Assembly (NCBI GenBank): GCA_964235485.1
Contig: CAXSAZ010000004.1
Location: forward strand, 62,001-126,000
Direction: 5' to 3'
Origin: CAHJXG01 sp964235485
Lineage (GTDB): Bacteria > Pseudomonadota > Alphaproteobacteria > Acetobacterales > Acetobacteraceae
DNA length: 64,000 bases
The position numbers and the translations under genes were made by a program. Shown one piece after another: positions 52,136 to 60,313 of this stretch (within the stretch, counting starts at the first letter, position 1; each line of letters starts with the position of its first letter). The notes beneath the pieces are model-generated. The model saw nothing but the letters and a program-made list of their open reading frames with translations, did no database searches and was not told where the DNA came from.

Positions 52136-52495
52136 ATGACGATGCAGCAGACGTTGACAGAATTCGGGTTCGAGGCCGCTCACCAAACGCCTGGGCATTA
52201 CGGGCTGCACGGGCACTCGTTCCGGGTCGAGGTGGCCCTGAGCGGGGAACCGGACCCGGTGTTCGGCTGGTCCCACGACCTTGACGAGGTGGAGCCGGTG
52301 ATCGAGGCGGTGCGGCGCGAACTGGACCACCGCTACCTCAACGAGATCGAGGGCCTTTCGGTGCCGACGCTGGAGAACGTGGCCCGCTGGATCTGGCAAC
52401 GGCTGAACCTCCGGCTCCAGGGATTGGACCGCGTGGTGGTCCGCCGGGGCCAGCCCGGCAGCGTCCAGGCCTGCGCTTATTCCGGCAAGCACTGA
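52136..52495 (+). CDS. PTPS/QueD-like protein missing catalytic residues
   Basis: 119 residues with the pterin-synthase T-fold. The zinc histidines are kept (FEAAHQ and LHGHSF), as is the Asp-His pair LDHRYLNE. The catalytic cysteine that normally precedes LHGHSF is absent (GHYGLHGHSF), and the usual VKET glutamate is replaced (VVVRRG). It therefore may not be a true 6-carboxytetrahydropterin synthase. It sits just ahead of folE, so a pterin substrate is likely. Confidence 0.8.
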   Translation: MTMQQTLTEFGFEAAHQTPGHYGLHGHSFRVEVALSGEPDPVFGWSHDLDEVEPVIEAVRRELDHRYLNEIEGLSVPTLENVARWIWQRLNLRLQGLDRVVVRRGQPGSVQACAYSGKH

Positions 52496-52527
52496 GCGCG
52501 TCCCGCCCCTGCACAGGATGAACCACC

Positions 52528-53196
52528 ATGAGCCTCAGCCTGCACCGCCTGCGCCCGCCGCGGCGTTCCAACGAAGCCCTGGACGAGCCGCTGACCAGCG
52601 AGGAGCGCGCCGGCATGATCGCCGCCGCGACCCGCAAGTTCGAGGAGCTGTTCGACATCCTGCAAGTGGACCACCGCTGCGACCACAACACCCGCGACAC
52701 GCCGGCCCGGGTGGCCCGTATGCTCGTGGACGAGACCATGGCCGGCCGCTTCGGCGTGCCGCCCTCCATCACCGCCTTCGAGAACGTCGGGAACTTCGAG
52801 CAACTGATCGTCACCGGGCCGATCACCGTGCGGTCAACCTGCGCGCACCACCTGATGCCGATCTACGGCCATGCGTGCATCGGCATCCTGCCCGCGGCGG
52901 ACGGCCAGATCATCGGGCTTTCCAAGTATGACCGCATCGTCGGCCACTTCGCCGCCCGCCTGCAGATCCAGGAGGAGCTGGTGCAGCAGATCGGGCGGCA
53001 CATCATGGATGCCACAGCGCCGCGCGGCCTGGCCGTGCGGATCAGCGCGGTGCACATGTGCAAGACCCATCGGGGCGTCCACGCCAGCCATCGCAGCCGC
53101 ATGGTGACCAACGCCTGGTTCGGCGCCCTTGCCGCCGAGCCGGGGCTGCGGGACGAGTTCCTGCGCGAATGCGCGACCCTTGAGCGCGCGGCGTAA
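52528..53196 (+). CDS. folE: GTP cyclohydrolase I
   Basis: 222 residues. It converts GTP to 7,8-dihydroneopterin triphosphate, the entry to folate and other pterins. Zinc ligands are in STCAHHLMPIYGHACIG and the second cysteine in AVHMCKTHRGVHA. The GTP-binding segment is VGHFAARLQIQEELVQQI. It starts 32 bases after the PTPS-like gene on the same strand. Confidence 0.95.
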   Translation: MSLSLHRLRPPRRSNEALDEPLTSEERAGMIAAATRKFEELFDILQVDHRCDHNTRDTPARVARMLVDETMAGRFGVPPSITAFENVGNFEQLIVTGPITVRSTCAHHLMPIYGHACIGILPAADGQIIGLSKYDRIVGHFAARLQIQEELVQQIGRHIMDATAPRGLAVRISAVHMCKTHRGVHASHRSRMVTNAWFGALAAEPGLRDEFLRECATLERAA

Positions 53197-53200
53197 CGGC

Positions 53201-53731
53201 ATGGGAACCATGGCTATGGATAGGCTGCTGTCCCGCCGCCGGTTCGGCGGCCTTCTTGCGGCCGGGCTGGCGGCGCGCCCGGCCGTTGCGGGCGGCTTGG
53301 CCGTGCCCCAGGAAGCGCCGATCCTGACGGTTTCAGGGCGCATCGCCGTGCGCAACGACGGGGACGTGGCCCGGTTCGACCGGCCGATGCTGGAAGCCCT
53401 CGACGCCCGGGGCTTCGTCACCAGCACGCCTTGGTTCAAGGGGGCGGTGCGCTTCGACGGGGTTCTGATGCGCACGCTGATGCGCGCCGTGGGCGCTTCG
53501 GGCGAGCGCATCACCGCGACCGCGCTGAACGACTACTCGACCGAAATCCCGGTGGCGGACTTCGAGCGGTACGACGTGCTGCTCGCGCTCAAGCGCGACG
53601 GCGAATACATGCCGGTCCGCGACAAGGGGCCGCTGTTCATCGTCTACCCGTTCGACCAATTCCCCGAGCTGCAAACCAAGAAGTTCTACAGCAGGTCGGC
53701 CTGGCAGCTCGCGCAGCTCACCGTCAGTTAG
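53201..53731 (+). CDS. Sulfite-oxidase-fold (molybdopterin-binding-like) secreted protein without cysteine
   Basis: 176 residues with an Arg-rich signal (LLSRRRFGGLLAAGLAARPAVAG). The body resembles a shortened molybdopterin-oxidoreductase domain (ILTVSGRIAVRNDGDVARFDRPMLEAL, YDVLLALKRDGEYMPVRDKGPLFIVYPFDQFPEL). No cysteine occurs anywhere, so the Mo-ligating residue is missing and it is unlikely to be a molybdoenzyme. It lies 46 bases before a membrane GGDEF-EAL gene and may be its periplasmic sensor partner. Confidence 0.8.
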   Translation: MGTMAMDRLLSRRRFGGLLAAGLAARPAVAGGLAVPQEAPILTVSGRIAVRNDGDVARFDRPMLEALDARGFVTSTPWFKGAVRFDGVLMRTLMRAVGASGERITATALNDYSTEIPVADFERYDVLLALKRDGEYMPVRDKGPLFIVYPFDQFPELQTKKFYSRSAWQLAQLTVS

Positions 53732-53777
53732 CAATGGGCGTGGACAAGAGCGACCCCAAGCGGCGCAGGCTGGACCC

Positions 53778-56303
53778 TTGACGCCCAAGGCCGAAACCGC
53801 TCCGGGCTTCGCGCGCGGGGCGGCCCGGGGCGGCTCGATGGCGGCATGGATCGCCGGGGCCGGCGTCCTCACGGGGGCTTTGGCGAGGGCCGTCCTGCGT
53901 TTGCGGCATTCGCTCCCCTACGTCACCGTCCGCCGGGCCAAGGCCGTGCTTGCGGGCGTGACCTGCCTCCTTGTTCTTGCCGGCGTCGCCACGTCCTACC
54001 TCATCACGCAGCGTCAGGACGCGCTGCGGCAGGTGTCGCGCTACAACCTGACCTTCGTTGCCAGCCTGGCCCCGGTCGAGGTCATACGCCTTGAAGCGGC
54101 CATCGCCGAAACGGCGCTGCCCGGAAGCGGCGTCGGCCGGGACCAGGTCCAGCTCAGGCTCGATATCGTCCGGAACCGGATCAGCCTTCTGGAGAACAGC
54201 GAGGTCGGGGACTTCGTCCAATACCGTGCCGACCTCCAGGCGACGATCGCCCAGTTGCGTTCCGTGGTGGAAACGGTACAGCCTTTGATCGACAACCTCG
54301 GGCACGATGCAACCGTAAGCCGCCTGCTCAGGCTCACGTCTCCGCTGGTTCCTCAGCTCATGAAGTTTGTCGCAGCGGTCAACTCCCATTATGCCGAGCT
54401 GGCGGAGCGCGACCAGGCGGAGCTGGGCCGCCTGCATGTGATCTTCTCCGGCATCATCGCCGGGTTGGCCGTTTGCGGCTTCGGGCTGATCGGGGTGGTC
54501 ACAGCGCACAACAGGCTGCTCGGACGGGCGCACGAGGAGGTCAACACGCTGGTGCGCCACCTCCGGGAGCGCGACCAAACGCTTGAAACGCAGAACGCGC
54601 GCTTCGACGCCGCGCTCAACAACATGTCGCAGGCCCTTTGCATGGTGGACGGGGAGCAAAGGGTGATCGTGTGCAACAGCCAGTTCCTCAAGCTGTTCGA
54701 CCTATCGGCCGCCACCGCCCAGCCCGGCGCGCCGGTCGAGAAGGTGTTCCGGGCGGCGGCGAGCCGCTACAAGCGGGCGGTGATCGAGGCGATCTGCGGC
54801 AAGCAGCGGGATCTGATCGCGGCCGCACAGGCGGGCAACTTCTTCCAGGAGGCGGACGGGCGAGCGGTCGCGGTGTCGCACCAGCCCATGCCCGGGAACG
54901 GCTGGGTCGCGACCTACGAGGACATCTCTGAGCGCCGCCAGGCGGAAGCGCGCATCCACTTCATGGCGCACCACGACGCGCTGACCTCCCTGCCCAACCG
55001 CCTGCTGTTCGAGGAAAGGCTTGGGCAGCTCCTCAAGGGAGTGCGGCAGGCGGACGGCACCCTGGCGGTGCTCTGCTTCGACCTGGACCACTTCAAGGAC
55101 GTGAACGACAGCCTCGGGCACCCCGCGGGCGACCTGCTGCTGAAGCAGGTGGCGCAGCGGGCGCTGGACTGCGTGCGCGGCGGGGATATCGTGGCGCGCC
55201 TGGGCGGCGACGAGTTCGCGATCCTGCAATCCTCCGCGTGCCAGCCCGAGCACGCCGTGGCGCTGGCCCGGCGCCTGGTCAAGACGCTTGGCGCGCCCTA
55301 CGACCTCGACGGCACGCGCGTCGTCATCGGCGCGAGCGTCGGGATCGCGGTGGCAAGGGGCGACGGGCGCGACGTGGACCACCTGCTGAAGAACGCGGAC
55401 ATCGCCCTGTACAAGGCCAAGGGCGAGGGGCGCGGGACGTATCGTCTGTTCGAGGACGAGATGGACGCGCAACTGCAAGCGCGCCGGGCGATGGAAACGG
55501 AGCTGCACGAGGCATTGAACCGGCACGAGCTGGTGCTGTTCTACCAGCCCTTGTTCGACCTCGCCGCGGACAGGGTGGCCGGGTTCGAGGCGCTCCTGCG
55601 GTGGCGCCACCCCACGCTCGGCACCGTGTCCCCGGCCCGGTTCATCCCGGTTGCGGAGGAGATGGGCTTGATCGGCCGGATCGGGGAATGGGTGCTGGCG
55701 CAGGCCTGCCGCGACGCCGCGGCGTGGCCCGAAGATGTCACGGTCGCGGTGAACCTGTCGCCGCTGCAGTTCCGGGGCGGCGACCTGGTGGGGACGGTCC
55801 GCGCCGCGCTGGACGCCGCGGGGCTGCCCGCGCAGCGGCTCGCGCTCGAGATCACCGAGTCGGCGCTGCTCAAGGACAACGACAAGGTTTTGGCGACGCT
55901 GCACGAGCTGCGCGGTTGCGGGGTCGAGATCGCGCTGGACGACTTCGGCACCGGGTACTCGTCGCTGAGCTACCTCCGGAGCTTCCCGTTCGACAGGATC
56001 AAGATCGACCAATCCTTCGTTCGCGAAATGGACCGCCGCCCCGATTGCCTGGCGATTGTCCGCTCCGTCGCGCAGCTCGCGCAGACCCTGGGGATGACCA
56101 CCACGGCGGAGGGCATCGAAACTCCGGAACAGCTCGACCAGGTGCGGCAAGCGGGGTGTACCCAAGCGCAGGGCTACTACTTCGACCAGCCGAAGCCCGC
56201 ATCCGAGATCGCCCGCTGGTTCGGGCAGCCGGCGCAGCGCCTTGCGCTGGCCGACCTTCTGGAGAGCAGGGAAACGGCCATCGCGGCCGCCAGCCCGGCG
56301 TGA
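53778..56303 (+). CDS. Membrane PAS-GGDEF-EAL cyclic-di-GMP protein
   Basis: 841 residues from TTG 53778 (ATG 53838 is an alternative). Two membrane helices (about 54-76 and 219-241) enclose a periplasmic helical sensor. Then come a PAS-like domain (about 275-385), GGDEF (DLDHFKDVNDSLGH, RLGGDEFAIL) and EAL (GFEALLRWRHP, DDFGTGYSSLSYL, AEGIET). Both enzyme motifs are intact, so it could make or break cyclic-di-GMP. The sulfite-oxidase-fold protein upstream fits as a periplasmic partner. Confidence 0.93.
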   Translation: MTPKAETAPGFARGAARGGSMAAWIAGAGVLTGALARAVLRLRHSLPYVTVRRAKAVLAGVTCLLVLAGVATSYLITQRQDALRQVSRYNLTFVASLAPVEVIRLEAAIAETALPGSGVGRDQVQLRLDIVRNRISLLENSEVGDFVQYRADLQATIAQLRSVVETVQPLIDNLGHDATVSRLLRLTSPLVPQLMKFVAAVNSHYAELAERDQAELGRLHVIFSGIIAGLAVCGFGLIGVVTAHNRLLGRAHEEVNTLVRHLRERDQTLETQNARFDAALNNMSQALCMVDGEQRVIVCNSQFLKLFDLSAATAQPGAPVEKVFRAAASRYKRAVIEAICGKQRDLIAAAQAGNFFQEADGRAVAVSHQPMPGNGWVATYEDISERRQAEARIHFMAHHDALTSLPNRLLFEERLGQLLKGVRQADGTLAVLCFDLDHFKDVNDSLGHPAGDLLLKQVAQRALDCVRGGDIVARLGGDEFAILQSSACQPEHAVALARRLVKTLGAPYDLDGTRVVIGASVGIAVARGDGRDVDHLLKNADIALYKAKGEGRGTYRLFEDEMDAQLQARRAMETELHEALNRHELVLFYQPLFDLAADRVAGFEALLRWRHPTLGTVSPARFIPVAEEMGLIGRIGEWVLAQACRDAAAWPEDVTVAVNLSPLQFRGGDLVGTVRAALDAAGLPAQRLALEITESALLKDNDKVLATLHELRGCGVEIALDDFGTGYSSLSYLRSFPFDRIKIDQSFVREMDRRPDCLAIVRSVAQLAQTLGMTTTAEGIETPEQLDQVRQAGCTQAQGYYFDQPKPASEIARWFGQPAQRLALADLLESRETAIAAASPA

Positions 56304-56403
56304 AGTGCCGCGCCCTCGTCGCGCGGAAAAGCGCCAGCGCCTTCCGCCACCACGCAGCGCATTGGCGCATGACGCTCCGCTTACGCGCCGTACAAGTATT
56401 ACC

Positions 56404-56526
56404 CGGGCGGCATCATCGATCGACCCGCGTGCGGCTGCTGAGGGGTTTCACCCATCCTACGGCATGGACGGCGTAGGATGGGTGAAACCCATCAGCGGTT
56501 GACGGTCATTCAACCAAGCCGTCCGT
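56404..56526 (+). repeat. Palindromic repeat, copy 3
   Basis: 123 bases matching copy 2 over their whole length, with arms GGGGTTTCACCCATCCTAC and GTAGGATGGGTGAAACCC. It lies between two convergent genes, the GGDEF-EAL gene and the sugar-binding protein gene. Confidence 0.85.
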
Positions 56527-56588
56527 GTTACCCGGGAAACGGCCGGGGCAGGCGGCTGGTGTAAGCTGCTACCCGGGCGCCACCGCTG

Positions 56589-57608
56589 TCAGCCCCCGCC
56601 GCCGATGCAGGCCGCGGCGTTCTTGGGGGTGCACACATCCAGTCCGGTGTAGGTCGGGTCCTGCGGGGCCGCCTTGCCGTCCTTCATGTCCTTCAGGAAG
56701 TACATGGCCTTGTAGCCCATCTCGAACGGCCGCTGGCCGACGTTCCCGGTCGCAAGGCCCTCTTTCAGCAGCGCGATCTGCACCGGCAGCGTGTCCGCGA
56801 CCACCAGCGCGAGCTTGCCGGAGGCGATCTTCTCCTTTTGCCGCGACGCGATGTTGCGGTAGGCGTCCGGCAGGAACTCGGGGAAGCCGCCCGTCGGCAC
56901 AAAGGCGTCCAGGTTGGGCAGCTTGGCGAGCGTGTCCTCCAACTGCTGCACCGCGCGCGGGAAGTCGTCATCCGTGTAGAGCGGGCAGCCGGACGCTTCC
57001 GTCCAGCCGTTCTGCCCGGTCAGGCGCTCGCCGGGCGACGCGGCGCTTTGCTTGCCCCCAAGCGTGTCGCGGATGCCCTGCATACGCTCGTTGTGGTTGG
57101 CCGCGGCGGCGCCCCCGGACTGGATGCAGATGGTGCCGCCCTGCGGCTTGGTCTGCGCCACCAGCTTGGCGAGGTTCACGCCGATGTCGTAGTTGTGCGT
57201 GCCCACATAGGCGGCGCGCAGGCCCTTGTCCTTTTCCAGCAGGTCGGAGTCCCAGGTCAGGACCGGGATGTTGGCCGCCTTGGCGCCCGACAGCGCGTTC
57301 GCGATGGCCGCCGCGTTGGCAGGGGACACCGCAATGCCGTCCACCCGCTTGGTGATCAGGTCCGCGACGATCTGCGCCTGCTCGTCGCCGCCGCCGTGCT
57401 CGCCGGGTCCGATGTAAAGGCACTGGATCGCGCCGCCCAACTCCTTCTCGGCTTTGCGGCAGCCGTCGAGCGCCTGGTCGAAGAACGGGTTGTTGGTGTT
57501 CTTCGGCACGAGCGCGAAGGTGTATTTCTTGTCCGCGGCGGTGGCGGCGCCCGCGGCGAGCACAAGCACGCCGGCCGCCGCCGCGCACAACAAAGCCGAT
57601 CTCACCAT
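56589..57608 (-). CDS. Sugar ABC transporter substrate-binding protein (RbsB-like)
   Basis: 339 residues with a signal peptide (GVLVLAAGAATAA) and the ribose-type periplasmic fold (FALVPKNTNNPFFDQALDGCRKAEKEL, VDGIAVSPANAAAI, WDSDLLEKDKGLRAAYVG). Probably a pentose, inositol or related polyol is bound. The ABC permease and ATPase follow upstream on the same strand, and a broken Gfo/Idh dehydrogenase lies beyond them. Confidence 0.92.
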   Translation of the reverse strand: MVRSALLCAAAAGVLVLAAGAATAADKKYTFALVPKNTNNPFFDQALDGCRKAEKELGGAIQCLYIGPGEHGGGDEQAQIVADLITKRVDGIAVSPANAAAIANALSGAKAANIPVLTWDSDLLEKDKGLRAAYVGTHNYDIGVNLAKLVAQTKPQGGTICIQSGGAAAANHNERMQGIRDTLGGKQSAASPGERLTGQNGWTEASGCPLYTDDDFPRAVQQLEDTLAKLPNLDAFVPTGGFPEFLPDAYRNIASRQKEKIASGKLALVVADTLPVQIALLKEGLATGNVGQRPFEMGYKAMYFLKDMKDGKAAPQDPTYTGLDVCTPKNAAACIGGGG

Positions 57609-57677
57609 TCTGACCCTCCCTGAACCATGTTGCCTGAACCTTTGTTGATTGAGCGGTGCGCCGGTGGTTCGCCCGGC

Positions 57678-58736
57678 TCAGCCGCCTTTTGCGCGGATCT
57701 TCCCGAGATAGACCGCGGCCACCAGGAACACGCCCACGAAGGTGCCCTGCCAGTTGGAATCGACCCCGGCCATCAGCAGCGCGTTGCGTATGACGAAGAT
57801 GAGTGCTGCGCCGATAAACGCGCCGTAGGCGCTGCCGTGCCCGCCCAGCAGGTTGGCGCCGCCGATCACCGCGGCCGAGATGGCGAGCAGCTCATACCCC
57901 GTGCCCAGCGCGTTGATGGCCGAGCCTGACCAGCCCACGTTCAGCACCGCCGCCAGCGCCGCGGCGAGGCCGGACGCCACGTAGCACTGCACCTTCACCC
58001 GTTTGACCGGCACGCCGGTGAGCAGCGCCGCGTTCTCGTTGCCGCCGATGGCGAGGATGTAGCGGCCCCAGGCCGTCATCTTGAGCACGGCGGCAAAGGC
58101 CGCGGTGAGGACGATCAACACCAGCAGCGGGTAGGACAGGGACAGCGTGCTTTCGCCGATCCGGAACAGGTCGAGGCGGCCGTTGCCGAGCAGCTTGAAG
58201 GCGGAACCGCCGGGTCCGAAGTCGTAGATCATGCGGTTGCCCGACAGCACCACCGCGACCGAGCGGGCCACCGACAGCATCCCCAGCGTGACCACGAAGG
58301 ACGACAGGCCGACATAGGCGACCAGCGCGCCGTTGATCGCGCCGACCGCCCCGCCCGCCGCCAGCCCGGCGAGCACCGTCATCCACCAGGGATTGCCGCC
58401 TTGCAGCATCAGGCCGCAGACCACGGCCACGAGGCCCATCACCGAGCCGACCGACAGGTCGATGCCGCCGGTGGCGATCACCGCCACCATGCCCAGCGCC
58501 ATGACGCCGATGAACGAGAAGTTCCGGGTGATGTTGAAAAAGTTGTCGAAGGTGGCGAAGGAGGCCGGTTGCCACATCCCCATGACGACGCAGATCGCCG
58601 CCAACGCCACCGTGACCCAGAACGCCTGGGACGCGACGAGGCCCTGCAGCGCCGAGTGCTCCCGCGCGTCCAGGACCGCGCGGTCGATGGCGGCATGGGC
58701 GGGGGCCGGCGCGGCTTGGGAGGTGTCAGGCGACAT
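57678..58736 (-). CDS. Sugar ABC transporter permease (RbsC-like)
   Basis: 352 residues with about nine to ten membrane helices. Typical segments are GVMALGMVAVIATGGIDLSVGSVMGL and AISAAVIGGANLLGGHGSAYGAFIGA. The start overlaps the ATPase stop by 11 bases. It forms the channel for the system with the binding protein and ATPase. Confidence 0.93.
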   Translation of the reverse strand: MSPDTSQAAPAPAHAAIDRAVLDAREHSALQGLVASQAFWVTVALAAICVVMGMWQPASFATFDNFFNITRNFSFIGVMALGMVAVIATGGIDLSVGSVMGLVAVVCGLMLQGGNPWWMTVLAGLAAGGAVGAINGALVAYVGLSSFVVTLGMLSVARSVAVVLSGNRMIYDFGPGGSAFKLLGNGRLDLFRIGESTLSLSYPLLVLIVLTAAFAAVLKMTAWGRYILAIGGNENAALLTGVPVKRVKVQCYVASGLAAALAAVLNVGWSGSAINALGTGYELLAISAAVIGGANLLGGHGSAYGAFIGAALIFVIRNALLMAGVDSNWQGTFVGVFLVAAVYLGKIRAKGG

Positions 58737-59466
58737 GGATCGCTCCCGTGATCAGGCCGGTGACTTCCTCCGGGCTGGTGCCGGCGATGGGCTTGTCGGC
58801 GACCTTGCGCCCGCGACGCATGACCACCACCCGGTCGCACACGTCGAACACGTCGGGCATCCGGTGGCTGATCAGGATCACGGCCATGCCGCTGTCGCGC
58901 AGCCGGCGGATCAGGTCGAGCACCTCCGCGACCTGGCGCACGGAGATGGCCGCGGTCGGCTCGTCCATCAGCACCACCTTGGCCCGCGACAAGCGGGTGC
59001 GGGCGATGGCCACAGCCTGACGCTGCCCGCCCGACATCTGGCGCACCAGGTCGCGGGGCCGGGTTTCCGATTTCAGCTCGGCGAACAGCTCGCCGGCGCG
59101 CCGGGCCATGGCCGCGTGGTCGAGCCAGCGGATCGGCCCGACGCCCTTCTTGATCTCACGCCCCAGGAACACGTTGGCCGCGGCCGACAGGTTGTTGCAC
59201 AAGGCGAGGTCCTGGTACACGACCTCGATCCCCTTTTTCCGCGCCTCGACCGGCTTGCCGAAGTGCTGCGCTTCGCCGTCGATCAGCACGTCGCCGGAGG
59301 TGGGCGGGAAGTTGCCGGCCATGACCCGGACCAGCGTCGATTTGCCCGCGCCGTTGTCGCCCATCAAGCCCAGCACCTCGCCCGGCTCGATGTGCAGGTC
59401 CACGTCGTTCAGCGCGTGGATCGCGCCGAAATGCTTGACGATGTTGCGCAGTTCCAGAACCGGCAC
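58726..59466 (-). CDS. Sugar ABC transporter ATPase, single-domain
   Basis: 246 residues from GTG 59464-59466 with a GGAGGAG ribosome site (an upstream in-frame ATG lacks one). Walker A is GDNGAGKST, the Q-loop VVYQDLALCNNL, the signature MSGGQRQAVAIART, Walker B VVLMDEPTAAI and the H-loop ISHR. RbsA-type ATPases are usually double (about 500 residues); this one is a single domain, as in several alphaproteobacterial sugar systems. Confidence 0.92.
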   Translation of the reverse strand: MPVLELRNIVKHFGAIHALNDVDLHIEPGEVLGLMGDNGAGKSTLVRVMAGNFPPTSGDVLIDGEAQHFGKPVEARKKGIEVVYQDLALCNNLSAAANVFLGREIKKGVGPIRWLDHAAMARRAGELFAELKSETRPRDLVRQMSGGQRQAVAIARTRLSRAKVVLMDEPTAAISVRQVAEVLDLIRRLRDSGMAVILISHRMPDVFDVCDRVVVMRRGRKVADKPIAGTSPEEVTGLITGAIHVA

Positions 59467-59690
59467 CGCTCCTCCCTTGGCGGCTTCGCACCGCCTTGCC
59501 CGTTTTCCGGACGCTGTTTTCCCGGGCATCACCCGGTCCGGCACCATCCACCCCGGCGGCACCTTGCGCAAGGCCTATCACGAACCAAAACTTGTGGAAA
59601 AAAGGCGGTTGCAATCTTCCTTGCAGGGTGGAAAAGCCCGGTCCAACGGTTCCAAGCAGCGCGGCCCGGCACGGCCGCCCGGAGCGCAGC

Positions 59691-60279
59691 ATGGCGATTG
59701 CGAGCAAGATCGGCGTGGGCCTGATCGGGTCCGGCTTCATGGGCAAGGCCCATGCCCTGGGCTACGCCACGGCGGCCCGGGTGTTCGACCTGCCCGTCGA
59801 GGTGGACCTCGCCGTCCTGGCCGACCGCCGCCGAGACCCGCGCGGTGCAGGTGGACGACGTGGCCCGGCTGTTCCTGCGCTTCGAGGGAGGCGCCTCCGG
59901 CAGCCTGGAAGCGAACTGGATCGCCACGGGCCGCAAGATGCAGCACGACTTCGAGCTTTACGGCTCGAAAGGCGCGATCCTGTTCACGCAGGAGCGGTTC
60001 AACGAGCTGCAGGTTTATGACGCCGGGGACAAGGCGGGCCGGCGCGGGTTCCGCACCGTGTTCGCCGGGCCGGAGCACGAGCCGTACGGCGCGTTCTGCG
60101 TGGCGCCCGGCCATCAGATTGGCTTCAACGACCTCAAGGCCATCGAGGCGCGCGACTTCCTGCAAGCCGTCGCCGGCGGTTCGCGCCGGGGGCCGGACTT
60201 CCGCGAAGGCTACGAGGTGCAAAGGCTTGTGGAGTTGGCCTACCGGTCCGCGCGGGAAGGGCGGTGGCTGGACGTGTGA
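59691..60279 (+). pseudogene. Gfo/Idh/MocA dehydrogenase relic with internal deletion
   Basis: The first 45 codons (ATG 59691) give a clean NAD-binding start, GVGLIGSGFMGKAHALGYA, reaching LAVLADRR near 59825. The frame then changes, and the C-terminal part of the same family follows in another frame (VDDVARLFLRFEGGASGSLEANWIATGRKM to GRWLDV, end 60279). About 200 central residues are lost. It was probably an inositol- or sugar-dehydrogenase partner of the neighbouring ABC transporter. Confidence 0.85.
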
Positions 60280-60313
60280 TCCAATCGCGGCTCGCGGGCG
60301 GGGCCGCCGACGG

